Shown here: piece after piece, positions 1 to 9,065 of the stretch
How the letters are laid out: every line of letters begins with the position of its first letter
Position numbering within the stretch: the first letter of the stretch is position 1
Source of the DNA: Paraburkholderia sp. BL21I4N1
GTDB lineage: Bacteria; Pseudomonadota; Gammaproteobacteria; Burkholderiales; Burkholderiaceae
Assembly: GCF_002973525.1 (NCBI RefSeq)
Contig: NZ_PVEN01000003.1
Span: forward strand, 372,001 to 436,000
DNA: 64,000 nt
Direction of reading: 5' to 3'
Notes under the pieces: generated by a model
Databases searched by the model: none
The model's input: the letters and a program-made list of their open reading frames with translations, nothing else
What the model was told of the DNA's origin: nothing
Program-made: the position numbers and the translations under genes

Positions 1-2943
1 CTCGCGACGCTCCATTTTCCGCCCTTTCCCGGACGCATCGAGCAGCGTGCCGCGCCGCGCCTGATTCGCGAAGTCCACCAGCAGAATCGCGTTCTTCGTC
101 ACGAGCCCCATCAGCATCACGAAGCCGATGATCGAGAACATGTTTAACGTGCTGCCGAACAGCAACAGCGCGACCAGCACGCCGATCAGCGTCAGCGGCA
201 GCGATGCCATGATCGCGAGCGGTTGCGCGAAGCTCGCGAACTGCGACGCCAGAATCATGTAGATGAAAATCACCGCCAGCGCCAACGCCTCCACCGCGTA
301 GATGAACGACTCGTTCATGCTCTTGGTCGAGCCTTCGAAGCGGTAGTGATAGCCCGCCGGCAGATGCATTGCGTCGAGCGTTTTCGCGACGTCGGCGGCA
401 ACTTCGCCGGGCGAGCGGCCGTTCACGTTCGCCGATAACTCCACCTCGCGTTGCAGATCGCGCCGGTTCAGCACGTCGGGACCGGTCGTCGTGACGATGT
501 CCGCGATCTGCCGCAGCGGCACCAGCACCGGCGCGCCGTTTGCATCGGTGCGATTGGTGGCGATCATCAGCCGCGCGAGATCGTCGACGTCCTGGCGCTG
601 CTCGCGCGGCAACCGTACGCTGACGTCGTAGTCCTGGTCGTCGGGCGCGCGCCAGGTGCTGATCGCGTCGCCGGAGAGCAGCGGCCGCAGCGCCGTGCCG
701 ATATCCGCGACGCCGACCCCGAGGTCGGACGCCAGTTCACGCTTCACGTTGATTGCGACGATCGGCTTGTCCGCCTTCAGGCTCGAATCCAGATCGACGA
801 GCCCCGGAATCTTTGCCATGCGTGCCTGAGCCACGTCGGCGAGGCGTCGGAGTTCGTCGATGTTGTCGCCCTGCAAGCTCAACTGAATGGCCTTGGTGCT
901 GCCCGCGCCGTCCGACATGCCGATCTCGGTCACCGAGACACCCGCCACCGACACCAGCCGCGCGCGAAACGCATCGTTCAGTTCGACCATGCCGCGCGTG
1001 CGGTCGCGCCGGTCTTTCAGGCGCACGGTAATGAGCGCGGTGTTCTTGCCTTGCGTGTTGCCCGAGTTGACCGTTGCATACGTGAAGCGCACCTCGGGGT
1101 AGGTCGCGAGAATCGCCTGCACCTGTTTGACTTTCTCCGACGTGGCTTCGAGCGACGTTCCCACCGGCGTATTCAAACCGATCTGCGTTTCGGAGAAGTC
1201 CGCGTTCGGCACGAACTCGGTGCCGACGAACGGCACCAGAAACAGGCTGCCGAAAAACGTCACCGCCGCGACGACCAGGGTGATCGCGCGATGCTTAAGC
1301 GACCACCCGAGCAGCCGCTGATAAAACGTCGTGAGCCGGTCGATCTGCGTGTCGAACAGATGCAGCGAACGCTGGATCAAACGGCCATAGCGGTAGCCCT
1401 TGCGCCCGGTATCCGCGTCGTGCAGATCGGGATCCGGCCAGATCGACGACAGCATCGGATCGAGCGTGAACGACACGAACATCGAGATCAGTACGGCGGC
1501 GGCGACCGTAATGCCGAACTGATGAAAGAAGCGGCCGATGATGCCGCCCATGAAGCCCACCGGCAGAAACACCGCGACGATCGAGAAGGTGGTGGCCAGT
1601 ACGGCCAAGGCAATTTCCTTGGTGCCGTCGAGCGCGGCCGTGCGATGGTCCGCGCCGAGCTGCACATGCCGCACGATGTTCTCGCGCACAACGATCGCGT
1701 CGTCGATCAGCAAGCCGACGCACAGCGACAGCGCCATCAGCGTAATCACGTTGATCGTGAAGCCGCACGCGTACATCACCGCGAATGTGCCGATCAGCGC
1801 GATGGGTAGCGTGAGGCCGGTGATTACCGTGCTGCGCCACGAGCCGAGAAAGAGAAACACGATCAGCACCGTGAGCAACGCGCCTTCGAGCAGGGTGCGT
1901 TTCACTTCGTTGACGCTGTCTTCGATCTCGATCGACGAGTCGTCGGTGACATCGAGCTTGACGCCGGGCGGCAGCAGCGGCTGCAAACGCGCGACTTCGG
2001 CGCGCACGCCATGCGCGACGTCGACCGTGTTTTCGCCTTGGGCCTTGATGATGGACACGAACAGCGCGCGCTGGCCGTTCAGCAGCGCGGTGCTGTCCGG
2101 TTCCTGCTGGCCGTCCACCACGTCGGCGACCTGGTCGAGCGTGACCGGTTGCGTCGCTGAACTCGCGGTCGGAATCGCGGACTGCGCGCCACGTCGCGCG
2201 ACGATGATGCGTTTGAAGTCGTCCGGTTTATCGAAGCGGCCTTTGATCTGCACGGTCTGTTCGATATGGCTCGACGTGAGCGGGCCGGCCGGAATCTCCT
2301 GATTTTCGTTCTGTACCGCGCGGATCACCTGATCGACGCCGATCGACAACGCCTGCAGTTTTTCCGGCTTCACGTCGATCTGCACCTGGCGCTTCACGCC
2401 GCCCACCAGCGACACCGAGCCGACGCCGCGTACGGTTTCGAGCCGCTTGCGCACGATCTGATCGGCGACGGTGGTGAGGTCGCGCGTGGACAGCGTGGCG
2501 CCCGGCGCGTTCGACACCGCGACCGTAACGATCGGCGTATCGGCCGGGTCGTAGCGCAGCACGCGCGGGTCCTTCACGCCGTCGCGCAGATCGGGGCGGA
2601 TCAGCGCGATCTTGTCGCGCACGTCCTGCGCGGCCTGTACCGCGTCGACCGACAGATCGAATTGCACGATCACGACCGATTGCGCGTCGTAGGAGCGCGA
2701 CGTGATTTCGTCGATACCGCTGATCGTGTTGACCGCTTCCTCGATCTTGCGCGTCACGTCGGATTCGACCGATTCCGGCGACGCGCCCGGATACGCGGTC
2801 TGCACGACCACGATCGGAAACGTGATGTCGGGAAATTGATCGACCTTCAGGCGCTGATATGAGAACAGCCCGATGACGAGCAGCGCCATCATCATCATCG
2901 TGGCGAGCACCGGGTTGCCGATGCTGATGCGGGTGAACCACAT
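1..2943 (-). CDS. RND-family inner-membrane efflux pump, C-terminal end beyond the window
   Basis: Proton-driven resistance-nodulation-division transporter of the inner membrane that would pump substrates out through a tripartite complex. The reading frame opens at an ATG at 2943 (MWFTRISIGNPVL) and stays open to the left edge, giving 981 codons of a family that usually has about 1,030-1,060. The conserved transmembrane-4 motif GLLIDDAIVV lies near residue 412; its paired Asp residues are the proton-relay residues of HAE1-type pumps. It follows the membrane-fusion gene after only 15 bases, so the two form an operon. No outer-membrane channel gene is visible; it may lie left of the window. The substrate cannot be told from sequence. 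Confidence 0.93.
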   Translation of the reverse strand, partial: MWFTRISIGNPVLATMMMMALLVIGLFSYQRLKVDQFPDITFPIVVVQTAYPGASPESVESDVTRKIEEAVNTISGIDEITSRSYDAQSVVIVQFDLSVDAVQAAQDVRDKIALIRPDLRDGVKDPRVLRYDPADTPIVTVAVSNAPGATLSTRDLTTVADQIVRKRLETVRGVGSVSLVGGVKRQVQIDVKPEKLQALSIGVDQVIRAVQNENQEIPAGPLTSSHIEQTVQIKGRFDKPDDFKRIIVARRGAQSAIPTASSATQPVTLDQVADVVDGQQEPDSTALLNGQRALFVSIIKAQGENTVDVAHGVRAEVARLQPLLPPGVKLDVTDDSSIEIEDSVNEVKRTLLEGALLTVLIVFLFLGSWRSTVITGLTLPIALIGTFAVMYACGFTINVITLMALSLCVGLLIDDAIVVRENIVRHVQLGADHRTAALDGTKEIALAVLATTFSIVAVFLPVGFMGGIIGRFFHQFGITVAAAVLISMFVSFTLDPMLSSIWPDPDLHDADTGRKGYRYGRLIQRSLHLFDTQIDRLTTFYQRLLGWSLKHRAITLVVAAVTFFGSLFLVPFVGTEFVPNADFSETQIGLNTPVGTSLEATSEKVKQVQAILATYPEVRFTYATVNSGNTQGKNTALITVRLKDRRDRTRGMVELNDAFRARLVSVAGVSVTEIGMSDGAGSTKAIQLSLQGDNIDELRRLADVAQARMAKIPGLVDLDSSLKADKPIVAINVKRELASDLGVGVADIGTALRPLLSGDAISTWRAPDDQDYDVSVRLPREQRQDVDDLARLMIATNRTDANGAPVLVPLRQIADIVTTTGPDVLNRRDLQREVELSANVNGRSPGEVAADVAKTLDAMHLPAGYHYRFEGSTKSMNESFIYAVEALALAVIFIYMILASQFASFAQPLAIMASLPLTLIGVLVALLLFGSTLNMFSIIGFVMLMGLVTKNAILLVDFANQARRGTLLDASGKGRKMERRE

Positions 2944-2958
2944 AGGCGCGGGCTCCGA

Positions 2959-4146
2959 TCAGTGCTGGCCGGCGGCCGACGATGCGGCCCGTGCCGAGGA
3001 CGCCGCAAACGCCTGTGACGCAGGCTGCACCACATGCACCGTACTGCCGATCCGCAACGAGCCCAGATTGTTCTTCACGATACGCTCGCCGACGTTCAAC
3101 GGTCCGCTGGTAATTTCGGTCCACGAGTCGCCGTCGGCGTCGCCGGTCGCGCCGGTCTGCACCGGTTGTTCGAGCAGCTTGCCGCCGACCAGCGCATACA
3201 CGCTGCGGCGCGCGCCGTCGCTTCGCACGGCCGTGGCGGGCACCACCAGCACGTTCTGCCGGCTGCCCACCGAGATCGTGCCCGTGCCGAACATGCCGAC
3301 TCGCAACGTGCCCGCCGGGTTAGCGACCTGCACGTACACCATGATCGACCTGGAACCCGGCTGCGCGGCCGGATTGATTCGCGTGATCGCGCCTTGCACC
3401 GGCGCATCGATACCGTCGAACGCAATGCTCACCGGCTGGCCGATCCGCACGCGGCCGATCTCGCCGACGGGCACCGGCGCTTCCAGTTCGAGCGTGCGCA
3501 GATCGACCACGTCGAACAGCTTGGTGTCGACAGCGACTTTTTCGCCAGGCTCGACCGAGCGTGTGGCAATTTGTCCATCGAGCGGCGAGCGCACGACCGT
3601 GTCGTCGAGCGATAGATTCGACGACGCCAGCGCCGCGCGCGCCGCATCCAGATTCGCGCGGGCAATTTCGTACTGGCTTTGCGCGGTGTCGAACGCGTTC
3701 TTCGAAATGAAGCCTTTTTCGACCAGCACGCGGTTGTTGTCGAGCGTCTGTTTGGCGATGTCGAGCTGACCGGCCATGGCCGCCATCTGGCCGCGGCTTT
3801 GTTCGGCGCGGGCCACGTAATCGCGGGCGTCGATCCTGGCGAGAATCTGGCCGGTCTTGACCGTGTCGCCCTCGCGCACCGCGACGTCGAGCGCCGAACC
3901 GGCCACTTTCGATTTGACCGCGGCCTGCGTGATCGCGCGCAGCGAGCCGGTCAGCGGCAAGGTTTCGGAGAGCGTGCGACGGCTGACCGTGGTGAGATCG
4001 TCAGGCGCGAATTCGACGACGGAAGAGACGGTGTCCGTGGCGGCAGCGGGTGCGCCGCGCTTCCTGATAGCCTGGGCGATCGCGATGGCGAGGATCACGA
4101 TGACGACAAGGGCGGCGATGACGATACGTTTTCTGGTTTTTAGCAT
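2959..4146 (-). CDS. RND efflux periplasmic adaptor (membrane-fusion protein)
   Basis: HlyD/AcrA-type adaptor that links the inner-membrane pump to an outer-membrane channel. I place the start at the ATG at 4146 (MLKTRKRIVIAALVV) because it opens directly into a Lys/Arg patch followed by one hydrophobic anchor, as expected for this family; an upstream in-frame start at 4215 would only add an Arg-rich extension. The protein has 395 residues. After the anchor come a lipoyl-like barrel with GSALDVAVREGDTVKTGQ, a central coiled coil around 'AEQSRGQMAAMAGQLDIAKQ', and beta-barrel and membrane-proximal domains. It is the first gene of the pump operon. Confidence 0.9.
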   Translation of the reverse strand: MLKTRKRIVIAALVVIVILAIAIAQAIRKRGAPAAATDTVSSVVEFAPDDLTTVSRRTLSETLPLTGSLRAITQAAVKSKVAGSALDVAVREGDTVKTGQILARIDARDYVARAEQSRGQMAAMAGQLDIAKQTLDNNRVLVEKGFISKNAFDTAQSQYEIARANLDAARAALASSNLSLDDTVVRSPLDGQIATRSVEPGEKVAVDTKLFDVVDLRTLELEAPVPVGEIGRVRIGQPVSIAFDGIDAPVQGAITRINPAAQPGSRSIMVYVQVANPAGTLRVGMFGTGTISVGSRQNVLVVPATAVRSDGARRSVYALVGGKLLEQPVQTGATGDADGDSWTEITSGPLNVGERIVKNNLGSLRIGSTVHVVQPASQAFAASSARAASSAAGQH

Positions 4147-4374
4147 GCGCGGTCTGACGGACTTCACGGCACTGGCGGGACGCGCTAGCGGCCTCACGAT
4201 CGCGAGGCGCCGCACGCTCGCCCGGAATCGGCGAATTGGCCTGGGCCTGCGTTCATCGCAAGCTGGCCGTCAGCATGGTACACGCAGCGTGCGTGCGATG
4301 CGCCTCCCGAACGGGTTGCGCGAGTAGCGGGCGGGCGTAACGGCCGGAATGCGGCCGCCGCGCCGTGCGCGGCT

Positions 4375-4431
4375 GTGAGCGGCGCGGAACTCGTCGCGCA
4401 AAGCGGCGGGTTCCGCGGCTCAGCCGCTCAC
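4375..4431. terminator. Long hairpin overlapping the stop codon of the binding-protein gene
   Basis: Bases 4375-4390 (GTGAGCGGCGCGGAAC) pair with 4410-4431, which hold GTTCCGC and, after a short bulge, GCCGCTCAC. The stem includes the stop codon at 4428-4430 of the minus-strand binding-protein gene. There is no clear run of T on either side, so this is either a weak or factor-assisted terminator or an mRNA 3'-end stabiliser. Confidence 0.4.
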
Positions 4432-5597
4432 TGACTCAGGTAGACAAACTTGCCGTTTTTAATGATGCCCATCACGCTGGCGCGCTGATCCAAACCCACG
4501 TGGTCCTTCGGGCTCGTATTGACCACGCCGTTCGGCACGACCAGCTCATGCGCGTGCTCCAGCTCGTCGCGCAAGGCGGTGCGAAACGCCGGCGTGCCCG
4601 GCTGCGCCGTCTTCAACGCGCGCGTGACGGCGTCCTGCAAACGCGGATACACGCCAGCCGCATCGCCCGCGAACTGCGTCACGCTGCCCGCGCCGTACTT
4701 CGCTTCGTACTCGTTGGTGAACGCGAGTGCCGCTTTCTTCGCCGGATGATCGGCCGGCAGCGTGCGCGCCACCACGACAGGCTGAGTCGGGAATAGGGTG
4801 CCTTCCACATCTTTGCCGCCCAGCTTGATGAACTCCGGCGTGGCGATGCCGTGGGTCTGGTAGATCGGGCCTTTATAGCCGCGTTCGATCAACGTGCGCT
4901 CCGGCAACACCGTCGGCGTGCCCGCGCCGGCGATCAGGATCGCGTCCGGCTTCGCGGCCATCAGCTTCAGAATCTGCCCGGTGACGCTGGCGTCGGTGCG
5001 GTTATAGCGTTCCGTCGCGACCAATTGGATGTGACGCAAGGCCGCGAACTTGCTGAACTCGTTGAGCCAGCTTTCGCCGTAACCATCCGCGAAACCGATG
5101 AAGCCGACCGTCTTCACGTTGTGGTTCGACATGTAGCGTGTCATCACGTCGGCCATTGCGCTGTCGGTCTGGGCCATCTTGTAGGCCCACACTTTTTTCC
5201 CTTCCTGCGGCTCGACGACGCTGGCCGAGCCGATCAGCGTAATCATCGGCGTCTGGCTTTCGGCGACCGGATCGAGCGCTGCCATCGCAGCCGGCGTGAT
5301 GTTCGGGCCGACGATCACGTCGACGTGATCCTCATTGATCAGCTTGCGGATATTGCGCACGGCGACGCCCGGGTCGGACGCATCGTCCAGGAAGATGTAG
5401 TCGGCTTTCTGACCGGCGATCGTGGCGGGCCACATCAGCATGGCGTTCTTGCTGGTGATGCCGATCACGGCCGCCGGGCCGGTGCTCGACAGATCGATGC
5501 CGACCTTGATATCCGCGTGCGCGGCGGTGGCGAGCAACAGCGCGCCGAGGGCGGCCAGGCCGCGAATGCTTTTTTTATGCGACTGATGCGACGTCAT
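4428..5597 (-). CDS. ABC transporter periplasmic substrate-binding protein, branched-chain amino acid type
   Basis: Periplasmic binding protein of the LivK/Leu-Ile-Val type, 389 residues, with an N-terminal signal peptide (Lys-rich start, hydrophobic stretch, cleavage probably after AAHA near residue 28). The mature part begins IKVGIDLSSTGPAA and contains the typical 'VDVIVGPNITPAAMAALDP' region. It follows cysB after 46 bases on the same strand, so it is probably cotranscribed with it. No permease or ATPase genes lie beside it, so it is an orphan binding protein; its position suggests a link to sulfur nutrition, but the ligand is unknown. Confidence 0.85.
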   Translation of the reverse strand: MTSHQSHKKSIRGLAALGALLLATAAHADIKVGIDLSSTGPAAVIGITSKNAMLMWPATIAGQKADYIFLDDASDPGVAVRNIRKLINEDHVDVIVGPNITPAAMAALDPVAESQTPMITLIGSASVVEPQEGKKVWAYKMAQTDSAMADVMTRYMSNHNVKTVGFIGFADGYGESWLNEFSKFAALRHIQLVATERYNRTDASVTGQILKLMAAKPDAILIAGAGTPTVLPERTLIERGYKGPIYQTHGIATPEFIKLGGKDVEGTLFPTQPVVVARTLPADHPAKKAALAFTNEYEAKYGAGSVTQFAGDAAGVYPRLQDAVTRALKTAQPGTPAFRTALRDELEHAHELVVPNGVVNTSPKDHVGLDQRASVMGIIKNGKFVYLSQ

Positions 5598-5643
5598 CGA
5601 GAGGTCTCCGTAGCGGGAAGCGTGCTGCTGTCAAATACCGTGG

Positions 5644-6585
5644 TCAAAGTTCGTAGGTTTCGTGTTCGCCCTTCAACGCCTGTTCGATCAGCTTGCGGTT
5701 CATGCTCGGCGACAACAGCTCGACGAGCGTGTACACATAGCTGCGCAGATAGGCGCCCTGTTTCAGCGCGACCCGCGTCACATTGCTGCCGAACAGGTGG
5801 CCGACCGGCATGGCGCGCAAATGACGGTCGCGCTCGGCGTTGAACGCGATATCCGCCATGATCCCGACGCCCAGGCCCAGTTCGACGTAGGTCTTGATCA
5901 CGTCGGCGTCGATCGCCTCCAGCACGATGTCCGGATGCAGCCCGCGCAGGCGGAACGCCTCGTTGATCTTGGTGCGGCCGGCGAACGCGTTGTCGTAAGT
6001 GATCAGCGGATACTGGGTCAGATCATCCAGCGACAAAAGTTTGCGGTCGAGTAGGGGATGATCCGGCTGCATCACCGCGACGTGATGCCACTGGAAGCAG
6101 GGCAGCGACACCAGTTCCTTATAGTTGGAGATCGCTTCGGTGGCGATGCACAGATCGGCCTGGTCATGGATCACCATTTCGGCGACCTGGGTCGGACTGC
6201 CTTGCAGAATCGAAAGGTGAACTTTGGGAAAGCGCTTCTTGAACTCGGCGATGGCCGCCGGCAGCGAATAGCGCGCCTGCGTGTGGGTCGCGGCAATGAC
6301 CAGATTGCCCTGATCTTGCGCCGCGTAATCTTTACCGACCCGCTTGAGACTCTCCACTTCCTGCAGGATCTTCTCGACCGACTGCAAAATGATGCGTCCC
6401 GGCTCGGTCAGCGAGCGCACCCTCTTGCCGTGCCGCGTGAAGATTTCGACGCCCAGCTCGTCTTCCAGCTCGATGATCGCCTTGGAAACGCCCGGCTGGC
6501 TGGTGAACAGCGCCTTGGCCGCTTCCGTCAGGTTGAAATTCTGCCGCACGGCCTCGCGGACGAAGCGGAATTGGTGCAGGTTCAT
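5644..6585 (-). CDS. cysB: LysR-type regulator of sulfur assimilation, CysB
   Basis: Transcription regulator expected to activate the cys genes when reduced sulfur is scarce. It has 313 residues: a winged helix-turn-helix at residues 1-60 (MNLHQFRFVREAVRQNFNLT, then FTSQPGVSKAI) and a two-lobe effector-binding domain. The opening sequence is the characteristic CysB/Cbl one, unlike general LysR proteins. It is divergent from cysI across a 220-base gap, the usual layout for a regulator of the neighbouring operon. In other bacteria the ligand is O-acetylserine, N-acetylserine or thiosulfate/sulfide; here this is inferred. Confidence 0.92.
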   Translation of the reverse strand: MNLHQFRFVREAVRQNFNLTEAAKALFTSQPGVSKAIIELEDELGVEIFTRHGKRVRSLTEPGRIILQSVEKILQEVESLKRVGKDYAAQDQGNLVIAATHTQARYSLPAAIAEFKKRFPKVHLSILQGSPTQVAEMVIHDQADLCIATEAISNYKELVSLPCFQWHHVAVMQPDHPLLDRKLLSLDDLTQYPLITYDNAFAGRTKINEAFRLRGLHPDIVLEAIDADVIKTYVELGLGVGIMADIAFNAERDRHLRAMPVGHLFGSNVTRVALKQGAYLRSYVYTLVELLSPSMNRKLIEQALKGEHETYEL

Positions 6586-6805
6586 ATATAACCCCTCCGC
6601 ATATCAAAGTAATTTTTTAGTCGTTTGAAATATAAGGCGAGTTTATTACGATCTGTCCATCTTTTTCAATATGGATATCTGTATTTGTCATAAGCAAATG
6701 AGAGATGGGTCTAAACGCTCGTTTGCAGCAGCTGACTAACATGAGATATCCAAGGCGCGGCGAAACCGGATCGCTGTGTGTCACGCAAAAAATTGGGGTC
6801 CCCGA
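6586..6805. promoter_or_regulatory. Divergent cysB-cysI promoter region
   Basis: AT-rich 220-base gap between the two divergent starts. The A+T is concentrated at about 6600-6700, which contrasts with the GC-rich surroundings and fits promoters and CysB binding. I cannot define exact -35/-10 boxes or CysB sites. The cysI start at 6806 is preceded by a GGGG at 6795-6798 that could act as ribosome-binding site. Confidence 0.6.
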
Positions 6806-8485
6806 ATGTACCAATACGATCAGTACGACCAGACCATCGTCGATGAACGGGTCGCGCAGTACGCCGATCAGGTTCGCCGCCGCCTGTCGGGCGAATTGAG
6901 CGAAGAGGAGTTTCGTCCGCTGCGTCTGCAGAACGGCCTGTACTACCAGCGCCACGCGTACATGCACCGCATCGCGATTCCTTACGGCAACCTGCGCAGC
7001 GACCAGATGCGCGTGCTCGCGCAGATCGCGCGCGAACACGACCGCGGCTACGGCCATTTTTCGACGCGCTCGAACATCCAGTACAACTGGATCCAGCTCG
7101 AAGAAACGCCGGAAATCCTGCGCAAGCTCGCCGCGGTGCAGATGCACGGCATTCAGACCTCGGGTAATTGCATCCGCAACATTACTGCGGACCAGTTCGC
7201 CGGCGTCGCGCCGGACGAAATGGTCGATCCGCGGCCGTGGGCGGAAATACTGCGTCAATGGTCGACGTTCCATCCGGAATTCGCGTGGCTGCCGCGCAAG
7301 TTCAAGATCGCCGTGTCGGGTTCGAAGGAAGACCGCGCTGCGGTGCAGATTCACGACATGGGCGTGTATCTGAAGAAGAACGAGCAGGGCGAGCTGGTGG
7401 CCGACATTCTGGCCGGCGGCGGCATGGGCCGCACGCCGATTATCGGCGCGATCATCCGTAAAGATTTGCCGTGGCAACACTTGCTGTCGTACTGCGAAGC
7501 CGTGCTGCGCGTGTACAACCGTTATGGCCGCCGCGACAACATCTACAAAGCGCGGATCAAGATTCTCGTGAAGGCGTTGAGCCCGGAGAAATTCTCGGCG
7601 CAGGTCGAGGAAGAGTGGCAGCACCTGAAAGACGGTCCGGCCACGCTCACGCAAGCCGAAGTGGATCGCGTGTCGCAGTACTTCCAGCCGCCGGTGTACG
7701 AAAAGCTGGCCGATACCGACGCATCGTTTGAGAAGCATCTGCTGGAAAACCGTGCGTTCGCTCGTTGGGTCGAGCGTAACGTGCGTCCGCACAAGGTGAC
7801 GGGTTATTCGTCGGTGACGCTGTCGCTGAAGCCGACCACGATCGCCCCGGGCGACGCGACGGATACGCAGATGGAAGCCGTCGCCGATTGGGCCGACGAG
7901 TACTCGCTTGGCGAGATTCGCGTGTCGCACGAACAGAACCTGATTCTCGCGAACGTCAAGAAGCGCGATCTGTTCGCGCTGTGGGAAAAGGCCAAGGCGC
8001 AAGGTTTCGCGACGCCGAATATCGGCTTGCTGACCGATATCATCGCGTGCCCGGGCGGCGATTTCTGCTCGCTCGCGAATGCGAAGTCGATTCCGATCGC
8101 GCTGGCGATTCAGGAGCGCTTCAACGATCTCGATTACGTGTACGACCTCGGCGACGTGTCGCTGAATATCTCGGGCTGTATCAATGCGTGCGGTCACCAC
8201 CACGTCGGCAACATCGGCATTCTGGGTGTCGATAAGGACGGCTCGGAGTGGTATCAGGTAACGCTCGGCGGCGAGCAGGGCTCGGGCGCGAACGGCGCGA
8301 ACCTCGGCCGCGTGATCGGCCCGTCGTTCTCGGCGGAAGAAATGCCGGACGTGATGAGCAAAGTGATCGATACGTTTGTCGAAAATCGCCACGAAGGCGA
8401 GCGCTTTATCGAAACGTATAACCGCATCGGCATGGCTCCGTTCAAGGAACGTGTGTACGCCTCGCGTCAACCGGCTCACGCGTAA
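6806..8485 (+). CDS. cysI: Sulfite/nitrite reductase hemoprotein subunit
   Basis: Siroheme and [4Fe-4S] enzyme that reduces sulfite to sulfide. I start at the ATG at 6806 (MYQYDQYDQTIVDERV), which gives 559 residues; an in-frame start 10 codons upstream lacks the family start. The cofactor-binding cysteines are in place: C415-x5-C421 and C458-x3-C462 (GCINACGHHH). The two-fold repeat typical of the family is recognisable, with the second half beginning near 'GYSSVTLSLKPTT'. No flavoprotein partner cysJ lies nearby, so electrons probably come from ferredoxin or another donor. First gene of the cysI-DUF934-cysH-cysD-cysN-cobA run. Confidence 0.93.
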   Translation: MYQYDQYDQTIVDERVAQYADQVRRRLSGELSEEEFRPLRLQNGLYYQRHAYMHRIAIPYGNLRSDQMRVLAQIAREHDRGYGHFSTRSNIQYNWIQLEETPEILRKLAAVQMHGIQTSGNCIRNITADQFAGVAPDEMVDPRPWAEILRQWSTFHPEFAWLPRKFKIAVSGSKEDRAAVQIHDMGVYLKKNEQGELVADILAGGGMGRTPIIGAIIRKDLPWQHLLSYCEAVLRVYNRYGRRDNIYKARIKILVKALSPEKFSAQVEEEWQHLKDGPATLTQAEVDRVSQYFQPPVYEKLADTDASFEKHLLENRAFARWVERNVRPHKVTGYSSVTLSLKPTTIAPGDATDTQMEAVADWADEYSLGEIRVSHEQNLILANVKKRDLFALWEKAKAQGFATPNIGLLTDIIACPGGDFCSLANAKSIPIALAIQERFNDLDYVYDLGDVSLNISGCINACGHHHVGNIGILGVDKDGSEWYQVTLGGEQGSGANGANLGRVIGPSFSAEEMPDVMSKVIDTFVENRHEGERFIETYNRIGMAPFKERVYASRQPAHA

Positions 8486-8507
8486 CCGCGACAAGGATAC
8501 TGAACAG

Positions 8508-9065
8508 ATGGCTTCTATCATCAAGAATCGCGCGATCGTCAACGATGACTGGACGCTCGTGCGTCCCGCCGAAGACGGCTCGCTGCCGGCTGTGAACGAC
8601 TTGCCCGCGGGCAAGGTGCTGGTGCCGCTCGCGTTGTGGCAGGCCGAACGCGATGCGCTGGCCGCTTCGCGCGGCGCTGCGGAAATCGGCGTGTGGCTCG
8701 CGCCGGATAGCGAGCCGGCGGATCTCGTCGCCGACTTCGACAAGATTGCGCTGATCGGCGTCGACTTCCCGGTGTTCCGCGACGGCCGTGGTTACAGCAT
8801 TGGCCGCCTGCTGCGCGAACGTTATGGTTACAAAGGCGAACTGCGCGCGATCGGCGACGTGCTGCGCGATCAGATTACGTTTATGTTTCGCTGCGGTTTC
8901 GATGCTTACGCGCTGCGCGGGGACAAAGACTTCGACGATGCGCTGAAGGCGTTCGACGAATTCAGCGTGCAGTATCAAGGCGCGGTGGACAACCCGTTGC
9001 CGTGGTTCCGCCGTCGTGAAGCGGCTGCCGCTGCTGCCGCCGTATCGGAAAAGGCTTCGGCATGA
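8508..9065 (+). CDS. DUF934 protein of the sulfur-assimilation operon
   Basis: Protein of 185 residues belonging to the DUF934 family, found beside cysI in many proteobacteria. The start at 8508 (MASIIKNRAIV) is taken because it lies 22 bases after the cysI stop and matches the usual family beginning; an earlier in-frame start would lie inside cysI. Conserved-looking parts are 'IALIGVDFPVFRDGRGYS' and 'RYGYKGELRAIGDVLRDQ'. The C-terminus ends in an Ala-rich tail. Its stop overlaps the cysH start by 4 bases (ATGA), which indicates translational coupling. The biochemical role is not established; a function in sulfite reduction or electron supply is inference from position. Confidence 0.88.
   Translation: MASIIKNRAIVNDDWTLVRPAEDGSLPAVNDLPAGKVLVPLALWQAERDALAASRGAAEIGVWLAPDSEPADLVADFDKIALIGVDFPVFRDGRGYSIGRLLRERYGYKGELRAIGDVLRDQITFMFRCGFDAYALRGDKDFDDALKAFDEFSVQYQGAVDNPLPWFRRREAAAAAAAVSEKASA

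Noticed and set aside
6617..8743. Long open frame antisense to cysI
   Set aside because: Arg/His-rich shadow of a GC-rich gene; cysI itself has clear motifs.
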